Below, piece after piece: positions 35,749 through 43,616 of a DNA stretch of 64,000 bases. Every line of letters starts with the position of its first letter. The stretch's first letter is position 1. A program made the position numbers and the translations under genes. A model generated the notes under the pieces. The model was given only the letters and a program-made list of their open reading frames with translations. It was not told the DNA's origin and searched no databases. The DNA comes from CAVRTJ01 sp964507185 (lineage in GTDB: Bacteria > Acidobacteriota > UBA4820 > DSQY01), in contig CAZDOY010000001.1 in assembly GCA_964507185.1 (NCBI GenBank), forward strand, positions 1 to 64,000, in the 5' to 3' direction.

Positions 35749-36168
35749 ATGACGGTCATGGATATCATGGAAACCTGCCTCTACGCCGAGGATCTCGAGG
35801 CGGCGGAGAGGTTCTACAGCACGGTCCTGGGTCTTGCGGTCACGGGGCGCGAGGAAGGTCGGCACGTGTTCTTCCGGTGCGGTGCCCGCATGCTGCTCAT
35901 TTTTGATCCCGCAAAGACCGTCGTCCTGGGTGGGGATGTCCCCGCCCACGGCGCGATCGGCCAAGGGCACGTGGCTTTCGCCGTTCCCGAGGACAGCCTG
36001 TCGGCCTGGCGTGACCGCCTGGAGAGCAGCGGAGTGGTGATCGAGAAGGACATGGAGTGGCCATGGGGCGGCCGTTCGATATACTTCCGGGATCCCGCGG
36101 GCAACAGCCTGGAACTGACCACGCCGAGAATCTGGGGCCTGGACGAGAGATCCTTCTTCAGCGGGTAG
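35749..36168 (+). CDS. VOC/glyoxalase superfamily protein
   Basis: The 139-residue protein has one betaalphabetabetabeta unit pair: ETCLYAEDLEAAERFYSTVL at the start and RSIYFRDPAGNSLELTTP near the end, with Glu in the metal position. Members are lyases, dioxygenases or resistance proteins; no specific reaction is visible. ATG 35749 has GGGGGG ahead of it; an in-frame TTG at 35710 overlaps the previous gene but lacks a good ribosome site. Confidence 0.85.
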   Translation: MTVMDIMETCLYAEDLEAAERFYSTVLGLAVTGREEGRHVFFRCGARMLLIFDPAKTVVLGGDVPAHGAIGQGHVAFAVPEDSLSAWRDRLESSGVVIEKDMEWPWGGRSIYFRDPAGNSLELTTPRIWGLDERSFFSG

Positions 36169-36195
36169 TCCCCCATTGAGTCGGAGGAAGATGCG

Positions 36196-36498
36196 GTGGC
36201 CGAGGACGAAGCCCCCGTCGTCATCCCAATAGACGGCACCATTGATCTGCACACCTTCAGCCCGAAGGACGTCAAGGACCTCGTGCCCGAATACCTCCTC
36301 GCCTGCCGGGAGCGCGAGATTCTGGCAGTCCGCATAATCCACGGGAAGGGGACCGGGACGCTCAGACGGACAGTCCACGCCATCCTCGGTCGTCTCGACT
36401 ACGTCAAAGGGTTCCATCTGGCCGGCGAAACGGCGGGCAGTTGGGGCGCCACCATCGTTCTTCTATCACCTCAGACTGTTTGCAACGGGGATGGTTAG
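36196..36498 (+). CDS. Smr domain protein
   Basis: The 100-residue protein is a stand-alone Smr (small MutS-related) domain with the motifs TIDLHTFSPKDV and VRIIHGKGTGTLRRTV, the LDLH and HGxGxG signatures. Smr domains nick or bind DNA or RNA; it is not attached to MutS2 here. It starts at GTG 36196 with GGAGG at 36182. It ends the YceH-methyltransferase-VOC run, and a strong hairpin follows. Confidence 0.9.
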   Translation: MAEDEAPVVIPIDGTIDLHTFSPKDVKDLVPEYLLACREREILAVRIIHGKGTGTLRRTVHAILGRLDYVKGFHLAGETAGSWGATIVLLSPQTVCNGDG

Positions 36499-36546
36499 CA
36501 GGGCGGCCCGCAGGCCGCCGGGGGCCACCCTTCCGTGCCGAAATTA

Positions 36547-36584
36547 GCAGGCCCCCGGAGCGCAATGGCACTCCGGGGGCTTGC
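36547..36584. terminator. convergent hairpin terminator
   Basis: A 14-bp stem (36547-36560 with 36571-36584, one G-T wobble) closes a 10-base loop between two converging genes, the Smr gene and the TPR gene whose stop is at 36589. No strong T tract is visible on the plus strand; AATTT follows on the minus strand. Confidence 0.6.
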
Positions 36585-36588
36585 CTGG

Positions 36589-37329
36589 TCAATGGGCGGC
36601 TGTTTTCATCGCGTTGAGAACAGGGTCGTCAGGGAATTTCAAGAGGCCGTCTTTGAGTACCTTCCTTGCCTCGGCGGTTTTGCCGTTGCGCTTCAGAGCC
36701 AGGCTCCACTGGATGTAAACCACGCTGTAAGGGTAGTATGGGCGGGTCTTCTGCAAGGACAGCAGGTGCTTGAAATCGGCCTCGGCATCCGTCAGCTTTC
36801 CTGGCACGTGCGAAAGGTAGATGCCCCGTCCAAGAAGAGTGGAAAAATTCGTGGGGTCAATGGCCAGGGCTTTAGAATAGGCCTTCATGGCTCGATGGTT
36901 CCAATCTGCATAGAGACTCGGATCGAGCGTCGCACCCCGTTTCCGCAGCCATCCCATCGTGGCGCCCAGAGCGTTCGCGTAACCGGCCAGGATCTCCGGA
37001 TCTCCTGGATGGACTGCCTTCAGGGCCGCATAGAAATTCCTGGCCTCTTCGAAGGCACGCGCCTTCGATACCGTTTTCCAATAGAGACCCTCCAGGCTAC
37101 CGAAGATCCTTGGATTTCCCGCTTCGCGCCGGAGAGCCTGTTCCTCCAGCGCCATGGCCAGGCGGAAGTCGCTCTTTGCCTCGGCCGCTCCTGCCTGATG
37201 AATCAGGCTTGAGGTCGTGGAGTCCGCAAGCTTCTCGATGCCCGCAGAAGGTTTGGGTTCGATGGCCATGACCGTGCCCGAGATCAAAACGAGAGCCAGA
37301 ATGAAAGGGAGTATCACAATACGACGCAT
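36589..37329 (-). CDS. exported TPR-like protein
   Basis: The 246-residue protein has a signal peptide (IVILPFILALVLISGTVMA) and helical TPR-like repeats (about residues 45-235; AMKAYSKALAIDPTNFSTLLGRG is the clearest). AAGGAGG precedes the ATG. A palindrome CAGAGTACTCTG lies 52-63 bases upstream of its start and recurs at the promoter of the neighbouring membrane protein gene, so it may be controlled by the winged-helix regulator next door. Function unknown. Confidence 0.75.
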   Translation of the reverse strand: MRRIVILPFILALVLISGTVMAIEPKPSAGIEKLADSTTSSLIHQAGAAEAKSDFRLAMALEEQALRREAGNPRIFGSLEGLYWKTVSKARAFEEARNFYAALKAVHPGDPEILAGYANALGATMGWLRKRGATLDPSLYADWNHRAMKAYSKALAIDPTNFSTLLGRGIYLSHVPGKLTDAEADFKHLLSLQKTRPYYPYSVVYIQWSLALKRNGKTAEARKVLKDGLLKFPDDPVLNAMKTAAH

Positions 37330-37380
37330 AACGTCCTCCTTATGAAAGTCGATGGGACCCGCGGTATTTTGCTCAAACTA

Positions 37381-37392
37381 CAGAGTACTCTG
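37381..37392. promoter_or_regulatory. palindrome, candidate operator copy 1
   Basis: CAGAGTACTCTG is a perfect 12-bp palindrome in the AT-rich gap between the TPR gene and the regulator gene. Its 10-bp core recurs at 38333-38342. See the promoter entry at 38350. Confidence 0.5.
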
Positions 37393-37427
37393 CAAAATAA
37401 AGTTAATGCACAAAGAAAAGGAACGCA

Positions 37428-37733
37428 TCAACGCTTCTTTTTAGGAGGCAGAAGGGCCTCCAGCTGCGTGAGATAGAGTTCGAAGGCCTTGCGTCCCTTT
37501 TCCGTCATGCCGTAGAGCGTTTGTGGTTTCCGCTTGAAAAACCGTTTTCGAACCTTAATGTAACCCTCCTTTTCAAGGCGTCCCAGGTGAGCCGCCAGAT
37601 TCCCATCCGTGGCACCGGTCATTTCGCGGAGATAAGTGAACTCTGCCTCCTCGTGCGCGAGGAGAAGGGACATCACGGCGAGACGAACAGGGGCGTGGAT
37701 AGCGGGATCCAGATTCAGAGGGACTTCAGCCAT
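37428..37733 (-). CDS. winged-helix transcriptional regulator
   Basis: The 101-residue protein is a stand-alone winged helix of the HTH_34/ArsR-like type: helices LAVMSLLLAHEEAEFTYLREM and TDGNLAAHLGRLEKEGYI (recognition helix), then the wing KVRKRFFKRKPQTLYGMTEKG. No Cys metal-sensing pair is visible. It overlaps the upstream membrane protein gene by eight bases on the same strand. Such regulators often control their own operon; candidate palindromic sites lie at 37381 and 38333. Confidence 0.85.
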   Translation of the reverse strand: MAEVPLNLDPAIHAPVRLAVMSLLLAHEEAEFTYLREMTGATDGNLAAHLGRLEKEGYIKVRKRFFKRKPQTLYGMTEKGRKAFELYLTQLEALLPPKKKR

Positions 37734-38322
37734 TCTCGGGTCTTCTCCTCTCGTGGATCATAAGGTATACGCCTGGCACGATGTACCCCATCACGTCGAG
37801 AGCGGCGAAAAGGAGGATCTGCAGGGGCAAGGCCGCGAAGAACGCCGCGAGGCCGCCGGCCAACCACAACCACCCGGCTCCCACGAAGAGACCGGATCTG
37901 AACAGGGCACCGGTGACGACCATGCCTATTCCTATGATAAGGGCTATGACGGGAAGGACTGACCGGGAATCCACCGTTCCGCTGATGCTTCCCAGCAAGG
38001 CCGTGCCCCAGATGGCGACGGCCACAGCGCTCCAGAGATTCCGTGTGACCCGCGTAGAAAAGTTTACAACCCGCTGATCTCGCCTGCGGAAAAACGGAGC
38101 GGCAAAGGAGTAAACCGTGCAGACACACCCGACCACAACCCAAGCCAGCCAGACATTGCCGTAATTCCGGCCCGTCATCCACCACTGGCAGAGCAGAGCG
38201 GCCAGCACGCCCACACCCCAGACAAGGTAGATGTCCCCGGCGCGTGCCGTGCTCGACCTTGACTCGGCGACCATGCGCTTAATTAGTTCCAACTCCACCT
38301 GAATGTTGTCCGTGTCCATCAT
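37726..38322 (-). CDS. polytopic membrane protein of unknown function
   Basis: The 198-residue protein has a charged N-terminus (about residues 1-28) and about five membrane helices in pairs (YLVWGVGVLAALLCQWWM, VWLAWVVVGCVCTVYSFA, LLGSISGTVDSRSVLPVIALI, GAGWLWLAGGLAAFFAAL). GGAGG lies just before ATG 38322. It is co-transcribed with the winged-helix regulator, a common pairing for which no mechanism is established. A sigma-70-like promoter and inverted repeat sit directly upstream. Confidence 0.75.
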   Translation of the reverse strand: MMDTDNIQVELELIKRMVAESRSSTARAGDIYLVWGVGVLAALLCQWWMTGRNYGNVWLAWVVVGCVCTVYSFAAPFFRRRDQRVVNFSTRVTRNLWSAVAVAIWGTALLGSISGTVDSRSVLPVIALIIGIGMVVTGALFRSGLFVGAGWLWLAGGLAAFFAALPLQILLFAALDVMGYIVPGVYLMIHERRRPENG

Positions 38323-38332
38323 TATCCTCCGC

Positions 38333-38342
38333 AGAGTACTCT
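38333..38342. promoter_or_regulatory. palindrome, candidate operator copy 2
   Basis: AGAGTACTCT, the core of the palindrome at 37381-37392, recurs here between the transcription start region and the ribosome site of the membrane protein gene. GCAGAGT also occurs at 38348-38354, so half sites cluster in this leader. Confidence 0.5.
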
Positions 38343-38349
38343 ATATTGC

Positions 38350-38380
38350 AGAGTGTAACTTTCGTACACTCTTTTGTCAA
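38350..38380 (-). promoter_or_regulatory. sigma-70 promoter with overlapping inverted repeat
   Basis: On the reverse strand TTGACA (38375-38380) stands exactly 17 bases from TACACT (38352-38357). A perfect inverted repeat, AGAGTGTA (38350-38357) and TACACTCT (38365-38372) with a 7-base centre, covers the -10 box and spacer, a position suited to repressor binding. It drives the membrane protein/regulator operon. Confidence 0.65.
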
Positions 38381-38490
38381 GGGGTGCACGGATACTCGCA
38401 CCCGCTACCCGGGCTCCAGGGGAAGTTTTCGTCCTTAAAAGAGTTATAGTAGTCCGTTGGAACGCAACAGACTCAAGGGAGAATGCGAAA

Positions 38491-38751
38491 ATGAAAGCAC
38501 GCGCTATCGTATACACCATGACAACCTGCCCTTATTGCATCGCGGCCAAGAACCTCCTCGAGAAGAAGGGCGTTGAGTTCGAGGAGATCAACCTGGATCA
38601 ACAGCCGGAACGCTGGGGGGAATGCGAGGAAAAATCCGGGCGGCAGACCGTCCCGCAGATCTTCTTCGGTGACAGGCACATCGGAGGCTGTGACGACCTC
38701 CAGGCGCTCAACAAAGAAGGCGAACTCGACAAGCTCATCGACGAGCTTTAA
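38491..38751 (+). CDS. glutaredoxin (GrxC type)
   Basis: The 86-residue protein has the dithiol active site TCPYC and the glutathione-binding segment RQTVPQIFFGDRHIGGCDDL. It reduces protein disulfides with glutathione in the cytoplasm. ATG 38491 is preceded by AAGGGAG; the longer frame upstream to 38374 reads into the intergenic region and is rejected. Length is normal for class I glutaredoxins of the GrxC group. It is followed by queF after 89 bases. Confidence 0.95.
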   Translation: MKARAIVYTMTTCPYCIAAKNLLEKKGVEFEEINLDQQPERWGECEEKSGRQTVPQIFFGDRHIGGCDDLQALNKEGELDKLIDEL

Positions 38752-38840
38752 TATGCCACTAACGTTTTCCTTTGCAGGCCGGTACGGCGGGTGAGGTTGC
38801 CGGCAACGGGCGGACGAAAGGTCCTGAGGAGAAGAGAGCC

Positions 38841-39239
38841 ATGGCGGGATACACCGAAGAACACGCAAAGAAGGGCATAGACGCCGTCCTGCCCGACATA
38901 GAAACATGGCCCAACCAGTACGCCGACTACGAGATCACCATCGAGGCGCCGGAGTTCACGTCGGTGTGCCCCAAGACGGGCCTCCCCGATTTCGGGATGC
39001 TCGTTCTCCGGTACGTGCCTGACAATGCCTGCCTCGAACTGAAATCCTACAAGGAATACCTGCTGGCGTACAGAAACGTCGGCATCTTTTACGAGAATGT
39101 CGTTAACCGGGTACTGCGGGATGTGGTCGCCGCCTGCCGGCCCGTGAAAGCTTCCCTGACGGGCGTCTTTAACGCGCGGGGGGGGATGAACGCTACCGTC
39201 GTGGCCGAGTACTCACGCGATGAAGGATGCGGGGAATGA
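38841..39239 (+). CDS. queF: 7-cyano-7-deazaguanine reductase QueF
   Basis: The 132-residue protein is a type I QueF that reduces preQ0 to preQ1 with NADPH in queuosine synthesis. The catalytic Cys lies in FTSVCPKTGLPDFG, followed by CLELKSYKEYLLAYRN with the substrate-selecting Glu, and by FYENVVNRV. ATG 38841 follows GAGGAGAAG; the longer upstream frame is not credible. No queC, queD or queE is in the window. The stop overlaps the ogt start by four bases. Confidence 0.95.
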   Translation: MAGYTEEHAKKGIDAVLPDIETWPNQYADYEITIEAPEFTSVCPKTGLPDFGMLVLRYVPDNACLELKSYKEYLLAYRNVGIFYENVVNRVLRDVVAACRPVKASLTGVFNARGGMNATVVAEYSRDEGCGE

Positions 39240-39730
39240 ACGGGAGCATAACGTTGAACGTGGACACGCCTATAGGCCCGCTGGACGTGACGCTCTCGAA
39301 GTATGCCATCCAGCGCATCGATTTTGACGGCGTGGCGCCAAAGGGCCCCGTGCCCAAACCCATTCAGCCCCTTTTCAGCCAGTTCCGCCTGCAGCTGGAG
39401 GAGTATTTCTCCGGCCGGCGGGAGGTGTTCGATCTCGCCCTGGAACCAAGGCCTGCGGGGACGGATTTCCAGACCATCGTGTGGGAAACGCTCAAGGACA
39501 TCCCTTACGGGGAAGTCATCTCCTACCAGGACCTGGCCGTGTGGTCCGGGCGCCCCAGGGCGACGAGAGCCGCGGGGGCGGCATGCGGAGCCAACCGCAT
39601 TCCCATCCTCATTCCCTGCCACAGGGTTGTGGGAAAGGCGACCCTGGGGGGATACGGCGGCGGACTCGGAATCAAGAAGACGTTGCTCAAGCTCGAGCGC
39701 GACCGGCTCTTGGACAAATTGATCGAGTGA
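39236..39730 (+). CDS. ogt: methylated-DNA-protein cysteine methyltransferase
   Basis: The 164-residue protein repairs O6-alkylguanine by moving the alkyl group to its own Cys. The active site IPCHRVVGK is intact, with the helix-turn-helix segment IPYGEVISYQDLAVWSGRP ahead of it and YGGGLGIKKTLLKLE after it. ATG 39236 overlaps the queF stop. The N-terminal domain is short, as in Ogt proteins. Coupling to queF is positional and implies no shared pathway. Confidence 0.95.
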   Translation: MNGSITLNVDTPIGPLDVTLSKYAIQRIDFDGVAPKGPVPKPIQPLFSQFRLQLEEYFSGRREVFDLALEPRPAGTDFQTIVWETLKDIPYGEVISYQDLAVWSGRPRATRAAGAACGANRIPILIPCHRVVGKATLGGYGGGLGIKKTLLKLERDRLLDKLIE

Positions 39731-39849
39731 CCAAGAAGTTCGACTGACGCCCGCGCCTGGAAGGTCACGCCCGCCTACCTTTCAGCTCTCAGGTTCTAAA
39801 TTCGGAATTCCAGAATGTAACTCCCAAGTGCCAGATCGGATAACCCACC

Positions 39850-39878
39850 TTGAGGGGCACCCCCGGTCTTGATATCCT
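39850..39878 (+). promoter_or_regulatory. sigma-70 promoter predicting a leaderless transcript
   Basis: TTGAGG (39850-39855) stands 17 bases from TATCCT (39873-39878). The start would fall at about 39885, only a few bases before ATG 39888, which has no ribosome site. The transcript would be nearly leaderless. Confidence 0.45.
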
Positions 39879-39887
39879 TTAAGCCTT

Positions 39888-40259
39888 ATGACCGAACGGA
39901 GCAGACTTCCTCACGCGTACCCGTTCCGCCTCATAGCCCGCGAGGGCGGATCCCTCGGTTTTGCGGTCACGACATCGGACGCGTGGAGCCGCGGGGCGGG
40001 CGTTCCCCAGTGGGTCATCGTGGAGATGATGACGCAGGCCGCCGGGTTGATCGCCGGCTCCGAAGGGTCGGTAGGCGGCGTGCTCGTTCAGGTCGCGAGA
40101 TTCCTGTGCCCAAGGCCCGTGATGCCGGGCGACCGCCTCGACCTCACAGGGGAAGTCGTTCACAGGATGGGGCCTGTGCTCCGCGTCAAGATGACGGCAA
40201 GGCGCAAAGGGCGTCTCGTGGCGCGCGGCACTTTCACCATCCGGGAGATCGAGCGATGA
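39888..40259 (+). CDS. hotdog-fold 3-hydroxyacyl-ACP dehydratase-like protein (ApeP type)
   Basis: The 123-residue hotdog protein begins with LPHAYPFRLIAREGG, as FabZ-like proteins do. Its core reads GVPQWVIVEMMTQAAG, which matches the aryl-polyene dehydratase group (GxPxWVxxExMAQ) rather than the GHFPxxP motif of FabZ, so the usual FabZ catalytic His is absent there; the Glu of the E-x-x-x-Q segment is kept. It is the first gene of a tightly overlapped set with two ketoacyl-synthase homologues (ATGA overlap). It probably dehydrates ACP-bound intermediates. Confidence 0.78.
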   Translation: MTERSRLPHAYPFRLIAREGGSLGFAVTTSDAWSRGAGVPQWVIVEMMTQAAGLIAGSEGSVGGVLVQVARFLCPRPVMPGDRLDLTGEVVHRMGPVLRVKMTARRKGRLVARGTFTIREIER

Positions 40260-41437
40260 TCAAACGGACGGTGTGCGTGACGGGCGTGGGGATCCTATGC
40301 GCCGTCGGTTCTGATGTGCCCTCCTTCTGGAGGGCCCTTCTGGCCGGAGCGTGCGGCGTCGGTCCGGTCACGCGGTTCCCGGCCGGAGGTTTGCGAAGCC
40401 CCATGGTGGCCGAGGTCCCCGGCGTGGGCGCCTACCAGGGCAGCCGCGTGGACGGCCTGGCGGTGCGAGCGGCTCGCGAAGCCCTTGCCTCAGCGGGGTT
40501 GGACGCACTGCCCGAAGACGCCGGCATTGCGACCGGGGCCTGTGTGGGCGGGTTGCCCGAGTCCGAGGACGTCTTCGGGGCGTATTCATCCACCGGCCGG
40601 CTGAGCCGTGGTCTTCGCACCTTCACGCGCCACGTCCCCGCGACCACGACCGACGTGCTGGCCTCTCTGTTCGGTGCCCAGGGTCCCCGCGCCTCCGTCG
40701 TCAATGCGTGCTCTTCGGGCAGCGCGGCGATCGGGCAGGGCGCTCTCTGGATCGAGGCAGGCGAAACGGACTGCGTTCTCACCGGCGCCTCCGATGCCCT
40801 GAGCCGGCTTACCGTCGGGGGATTCAACAGCCTTCGACTGGTGAGTCCCTCACCGCCCATGCCCTTCGACCGGGAGCGCTCGGGAATGGTGGTGGGCGAG
40901 GGAGCGGCTTTTCTCGTTCTCGAATCATTGGACCACGCGGAGAATAGAGGGGCCGAGCCCCTTGCAATCCTCGAGGGATTCGGCTTTTCCGTAGACGGGT
41001 ATCACGCCACGGCGCCACATCCCGACGGCAGGGGCGCGCTCGTCGCCATGAGAGCGGCCTTGCTCGCTGCAGGAGCCCGTGCCGTGGACGTGGATCACGT
41101 GAACGCGCACGGAACGGGGACGCGCGCCAACGACGAGGCGGAGGCCCGGGCCATCGCCGAACTCCTCGGACCCCGCGCGCGCGAGGTGCCGGTGGTTTCG
41201 TTGAAGGGGGCCATAGGGCACTGCCTTGGGGCCGCGGGGGCCATGGAGGCCGTGGCATCGGTTTTGAGTCTCCGCGATCAGGTGGTCCCTCCCTGCGTGG
41301 GGTTCGCATCCCTTCCGGACAACCTCTGCCTCCGAATTCCCGCAGCGTGCGAGAGCCTCCCCCTGAGGAAAGTAATGTCCGTCAACCTGGCCTTCGGCGG
41401 AAACAACGCCGCCCTGCTCTTCGGGAGGAGGCCGTGA
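40256..41437 (+). CDS. 3-oxoacyl-ACP synthase, FabF/KS-alpha type
   Basis: The 393-residue condensing enzyme has a complete Cys-His-His triad: NACSSGSAAIGQG, VNAHGTGTRAND and KGAIGHCLGAAGAMEA. It also has the C-terminal NLAFGGNNAAL. It extends acyl-ACP chains by decarboxylative condensation. ATG 40256 overlaps the dehydratase stop. Context with an ApeP-type dehydratase and a chain-length-factor-like partner suggests a specialised type II system rather than housekeeping fatty acid synthesis. Confidence 0.92.
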   Translation: MIKRTVCVTGVGILCAVGSDVPSFWRALLAGACGVGPVTRFPAGGLRSPMVAEVPGVGAYQGSRVDGLAVRAAREALASAGLDALPEDAGIATGACVGGLPESEDVFGAYSSTGRLSRGLRTFTRHVPATTTDVLASLFGAQGPRASVVNACSSGSAAIGQGALWIEAGETDCVLTGASDALSRLTVGGFNSLRLVSPSPPMPFDRERSGMVVGEGAAFLVLESLDHAENRGAEPLAILEGFGFSVDGYHATAPHPDGRGALVAMRAALLAAGARAVDVDHVNAHGTGTRANDEAEARAIAELLGPRAREVPVVSLKGAIGHCLGAAGAMEAVASVLSLRDQVVPPCVGFASLPDNLCLRIPAACESLPLRKVMSVNLAFGGNNAALLFGRRP

Positions 41438-42450
41438 AGCCGGTCTGGATTACGGGAACGGGCGCCGTAGGTCCACTGGGCATCGGCATCCCAGCCTCAT
41501 TGCAGGCGACTCGGCGCACGAGCGAGCCGCGACGCGTACCCGCAGACCTGGCCTTGAAGCGAGATTTCCCCGGGGCCTCTTTACGCTGGCTGGACGATGC
41601 GTCTCTGTGGTGGGCGCACGCGGTCAAGCAGGCCGTGGCGCGAACGCCGGACGAGCGACGGGTTTCCATCGGACAATTCTCCGGGCAGACGTGGGGCCCG
41701 ACACAGCCCGTTATTGACCTGGAACGGACGCTCCTGAACGAAGGCTTTTCGGCCATGAATCCCGCGGCCTTCCCTTTCTCCGTCGGTAACGCGCCGGCGG
41801 CCCAGGCCTCCCTGCTGGTTCGCGTTACGGGACCGGCGATCACCCTGAACGGCAAGGAGGCCTGCGGACTGGCGGCCATCGTGGAAGCCTGCCGGTTTCT
41901 CGACGCCGGGCTGCTTACTTCATGCGTTGCCGGAGGGGCCGACCAACTCGCGCCTTTTCTGCTTAAGCTCTTGAAGCCGTTGCGCAGCCCACGGGCCCTT
42001 CCTTCCGGTGAAGGCGCCTATGCCGTGAGTCTCGAATCGGGCCGGGATCGCCCCGCCCATGCTCTGGCCAGGATTACCGGGTGGGCCTCGCTTTCGTCCT
42101 TGTGTCCGCCGCACGTATACCCCGGGAATCCCGAGTCGCTTTTCGACAGGTTGCTGGAGAGAATCACCGACAGGGCTGGTCTCGAGCCGAGCGTTATCGA
42201 GCGCGTGGTGCTGCCCGAGGATACGAAGAGGCTGCAGGATGCCTCTTCCACATGGCGGGAGGCACGGGTGCCCGGTGCAAGGCAGATCCGTTTCCAGTCC
42301 TCCCTCGGCGTGTGCGGAGCGGCGTGGGCCGGAGCCGCAGGGTCAGCGGCGCGGGCCCATGGAGAAGCGAAGGAGGGGCCGACGCTTCTCCTGGCGTTCT
42401 CGACGGGGGGAGCCGGGTGCGGCGTGCTGATGGAGGATGCCCGTGCTTAG
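41434..42450 (+). CDS. ketoacyl-synthase-like protein without catalytic triad (chain-length-factor-like)
   Basis: The 338-residue protein keeps the thiolase-fold opening (VWITGTGAVGPLGIGIP) but the nucleophile region reads LNGKEACGLAAIVEAC, placing Glu where KS enzymes have Cys, and no HGTGT or GHxxGAAG His motif is seen. This is the state of chain-length factors and of ApeC-like partners. It likely pairs with the KS just upstream. GTG 41434 overlaps that gene's stop, with GGGAGGAG before it. Confidence 0.75.
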   Translation: MKPVWITGTGAVGPLGIGIPASLQATRRTSEPRRVPADLALKRDFPGASLRWLDDASLWWAHAVKQAVARTPDERRVSIGQFSGQTWGPTQPVIDLERTLLNEGFSAMNPAAFPFSVGNAPAAQASLLVRVTGPAITLNGKEACGLAAIVEACRFLDAGLLTSCVAGGADQLAPFLLKLLKPLRSPRALPSGEGAYAVSLESGRDRPAHALARITGWASLSSLCPPHVYPGNPESLFDRLLERITDRAGLEPSVIERVVLPEDTKRLQDASSTWREARVPGARQIRFQSSLGVCGAAWAGAAGSAARAHGEAKEGPTLLLAFSTGGAGCGVLMEDARA

Positions 42451-43138
42451 CCGGATCGAGAGGCCGGAAGCCGGTCCCTTCATCGATGCGAGCGCACTTT
42501 TTCACGAATCCGTCTACGCCTTCGTCACCTTGAAAGATGCCTGTGGTACTGACGAACCCGCGCTCATTCGCTTTCTTGAGGAGCGCGGGTGTTTCTGCAC
42601 GAGGGTCCACCGGGTCGAACAGGTCCATTCCGGAACGGTCGTCGACGCGGATAGAGCCCCCTGCAAAGCAGACGGGCTCCTATGCAACAGGCCCGGCGAA
42701 GCCGTTAGGGTGGTTACCGCGGACTGCGTGCCCATCCTCCTCGCCACGAAGGACGGGCGGCGGATTGCCGCGGTGCACGCGGGGTGGAAAGGGACCCTTG
42801 CCGGGATCGTCGAGGCCGCCGTAGTGCGGCTCCGGGCGGGGAATGAATCCGGCGTCTCGGCCTATATCGGGCCGGCCATCGGCGCGTGCTGCTACGCCGT
42901 GGACGAAGAACGCTACGGCGCGTTCAGGGACACATTCCCGGGATGGGTCGGCGGCGGGAGGCCGGTGCTGGACCTGCCCGCGCTCAACGTCCGCATGCTC
43001 AAGCGCGCAGGCGTTGGGCCGGACGACATCCACGTGGAAGATCGTTGTACGGCTTGTAGCATTGGTCTATGCTGTTCCTATCGAAGAGACGGGGAGGCAG
43101 CGGGCCGCATGGCGGCCGTCGTCGGGAGAAGAAGGTGA
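42437..43138 (+). CDS. pgeF: purine nucleoside phosphorylase/laccase-domain protein (PgeF/YfiH)
   Basis: The 233-residue protein has the family's metal ligands: His in VHRVEQVHSGTVV, Cys in VTADCVPILL, His in AAVHAGWKGT, and the C-terminal CTACSIGLCCSYRRDG. YfiH/PgeF proteins edit misincorporated residues in peptidoglycan precursors and have purine nucleoside phosphorylase or oxidase activity in other members. ATG 42437 overlaps the preceding gene by 14 bases. The start of moaC overlaps its stop. Confidence 0.92.
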   Translation: MPVLSRIERPEAGPFIDASALFHESVYAFVTLKDACGTDEPALIRFLEERGCFCTRVHRVEQVHSGTVVDADRAPCKADGLLCNRPGEAVRVVTADCVPILLATKDGRRIAAVHAGWKGTLAGIVEAAVVRLRAGNESGVSAYIGPAIGACCYAVDEERYGAFRDTFPGWVGGGRPVLDLPALNVRMLKRAGVGPDDIHVEDRCTACSIGLCCSYRRDGEAAGRMAAVVGRRR

Positions 43139-43611
43139 GCGACAAGCTGACACACCTCGACCAGGACGGGAAGGCCCGAATGGTGGACGTGGGCGGCAAG
43201 GAGCCCACCCGGAGAACGGCCCGGGCAGCGGGCCGGGTATCCATGGGGGAGAAGGCCTATCGATTGGCACGCGCGGGCGACCTGCCGAAGGGTGATCTCC
43301 TGGCCGTGGCAAGGGTGGCCGGAATCATGGCCGCCAAGGCGACGCCGCAGCTCATCCCCCTGTGCCACGTGATCGCCTTGAATGCCATCGCCGTCGATTT
43401 CGAATGGGAAGACGAGACGCGTTGCATCCGGGTCGAGTCAAGTGCATCGGCGAGAGACGTCACCGGTGTTGAAATGGAAGCCCTCACGGCCTGCACCGTG
43501 GCCTGTCTCGCCCTGTACGATATGATCAAAGGTGTCGACAAGGGCGCCGTGATAGGTCCCGTTCGGCTCGTCGAGAAGACGGGCGGCAAGTCGGGCCACT
43601 TCAGGAGGTAG
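43135..43611 (+). CDS. moaC: cyclic pyranopterin monophosphate synthase MoaC
   Basis: The 158-residue enzyme converts the MoaA product to cyclic pyranopterin monophosphate in molybdenum cofactor synthesis. Signature segments MVDVGGKEPTRRTARA, PLCHVIALNAI, GVEMEALTACTVACLALYDM and DKGAVIG are all present. GTG 43135 overlaps the pgeF stop; upstream in-frame codons lie inside pgeF. No other moa gene is in the window. Its position inside a ketosynthase operon is unusual. Confidence 0.96.
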   Translation: MSDKLTHLDQDGKARMVDVGGKEPTRRTARAAGRVSMGEKAYRLARAGDLPKGDLLAVARVAGIMAAKATPQLIPLCHVIALNAIAVDFEWEDETRCIRVESSASARDVTGVEMEALTACTVACLALYDMIKGVDKGAVIGPVRLVEKTGGKSGHFRR

Positions 43612-43616
43612 GTCCA

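Noticed and set aside
41434..42450. Second ketosynthase as an active condensing enzyme
   Set aside because: The nucleophile Cys and both His motifs are not found at their expected places.
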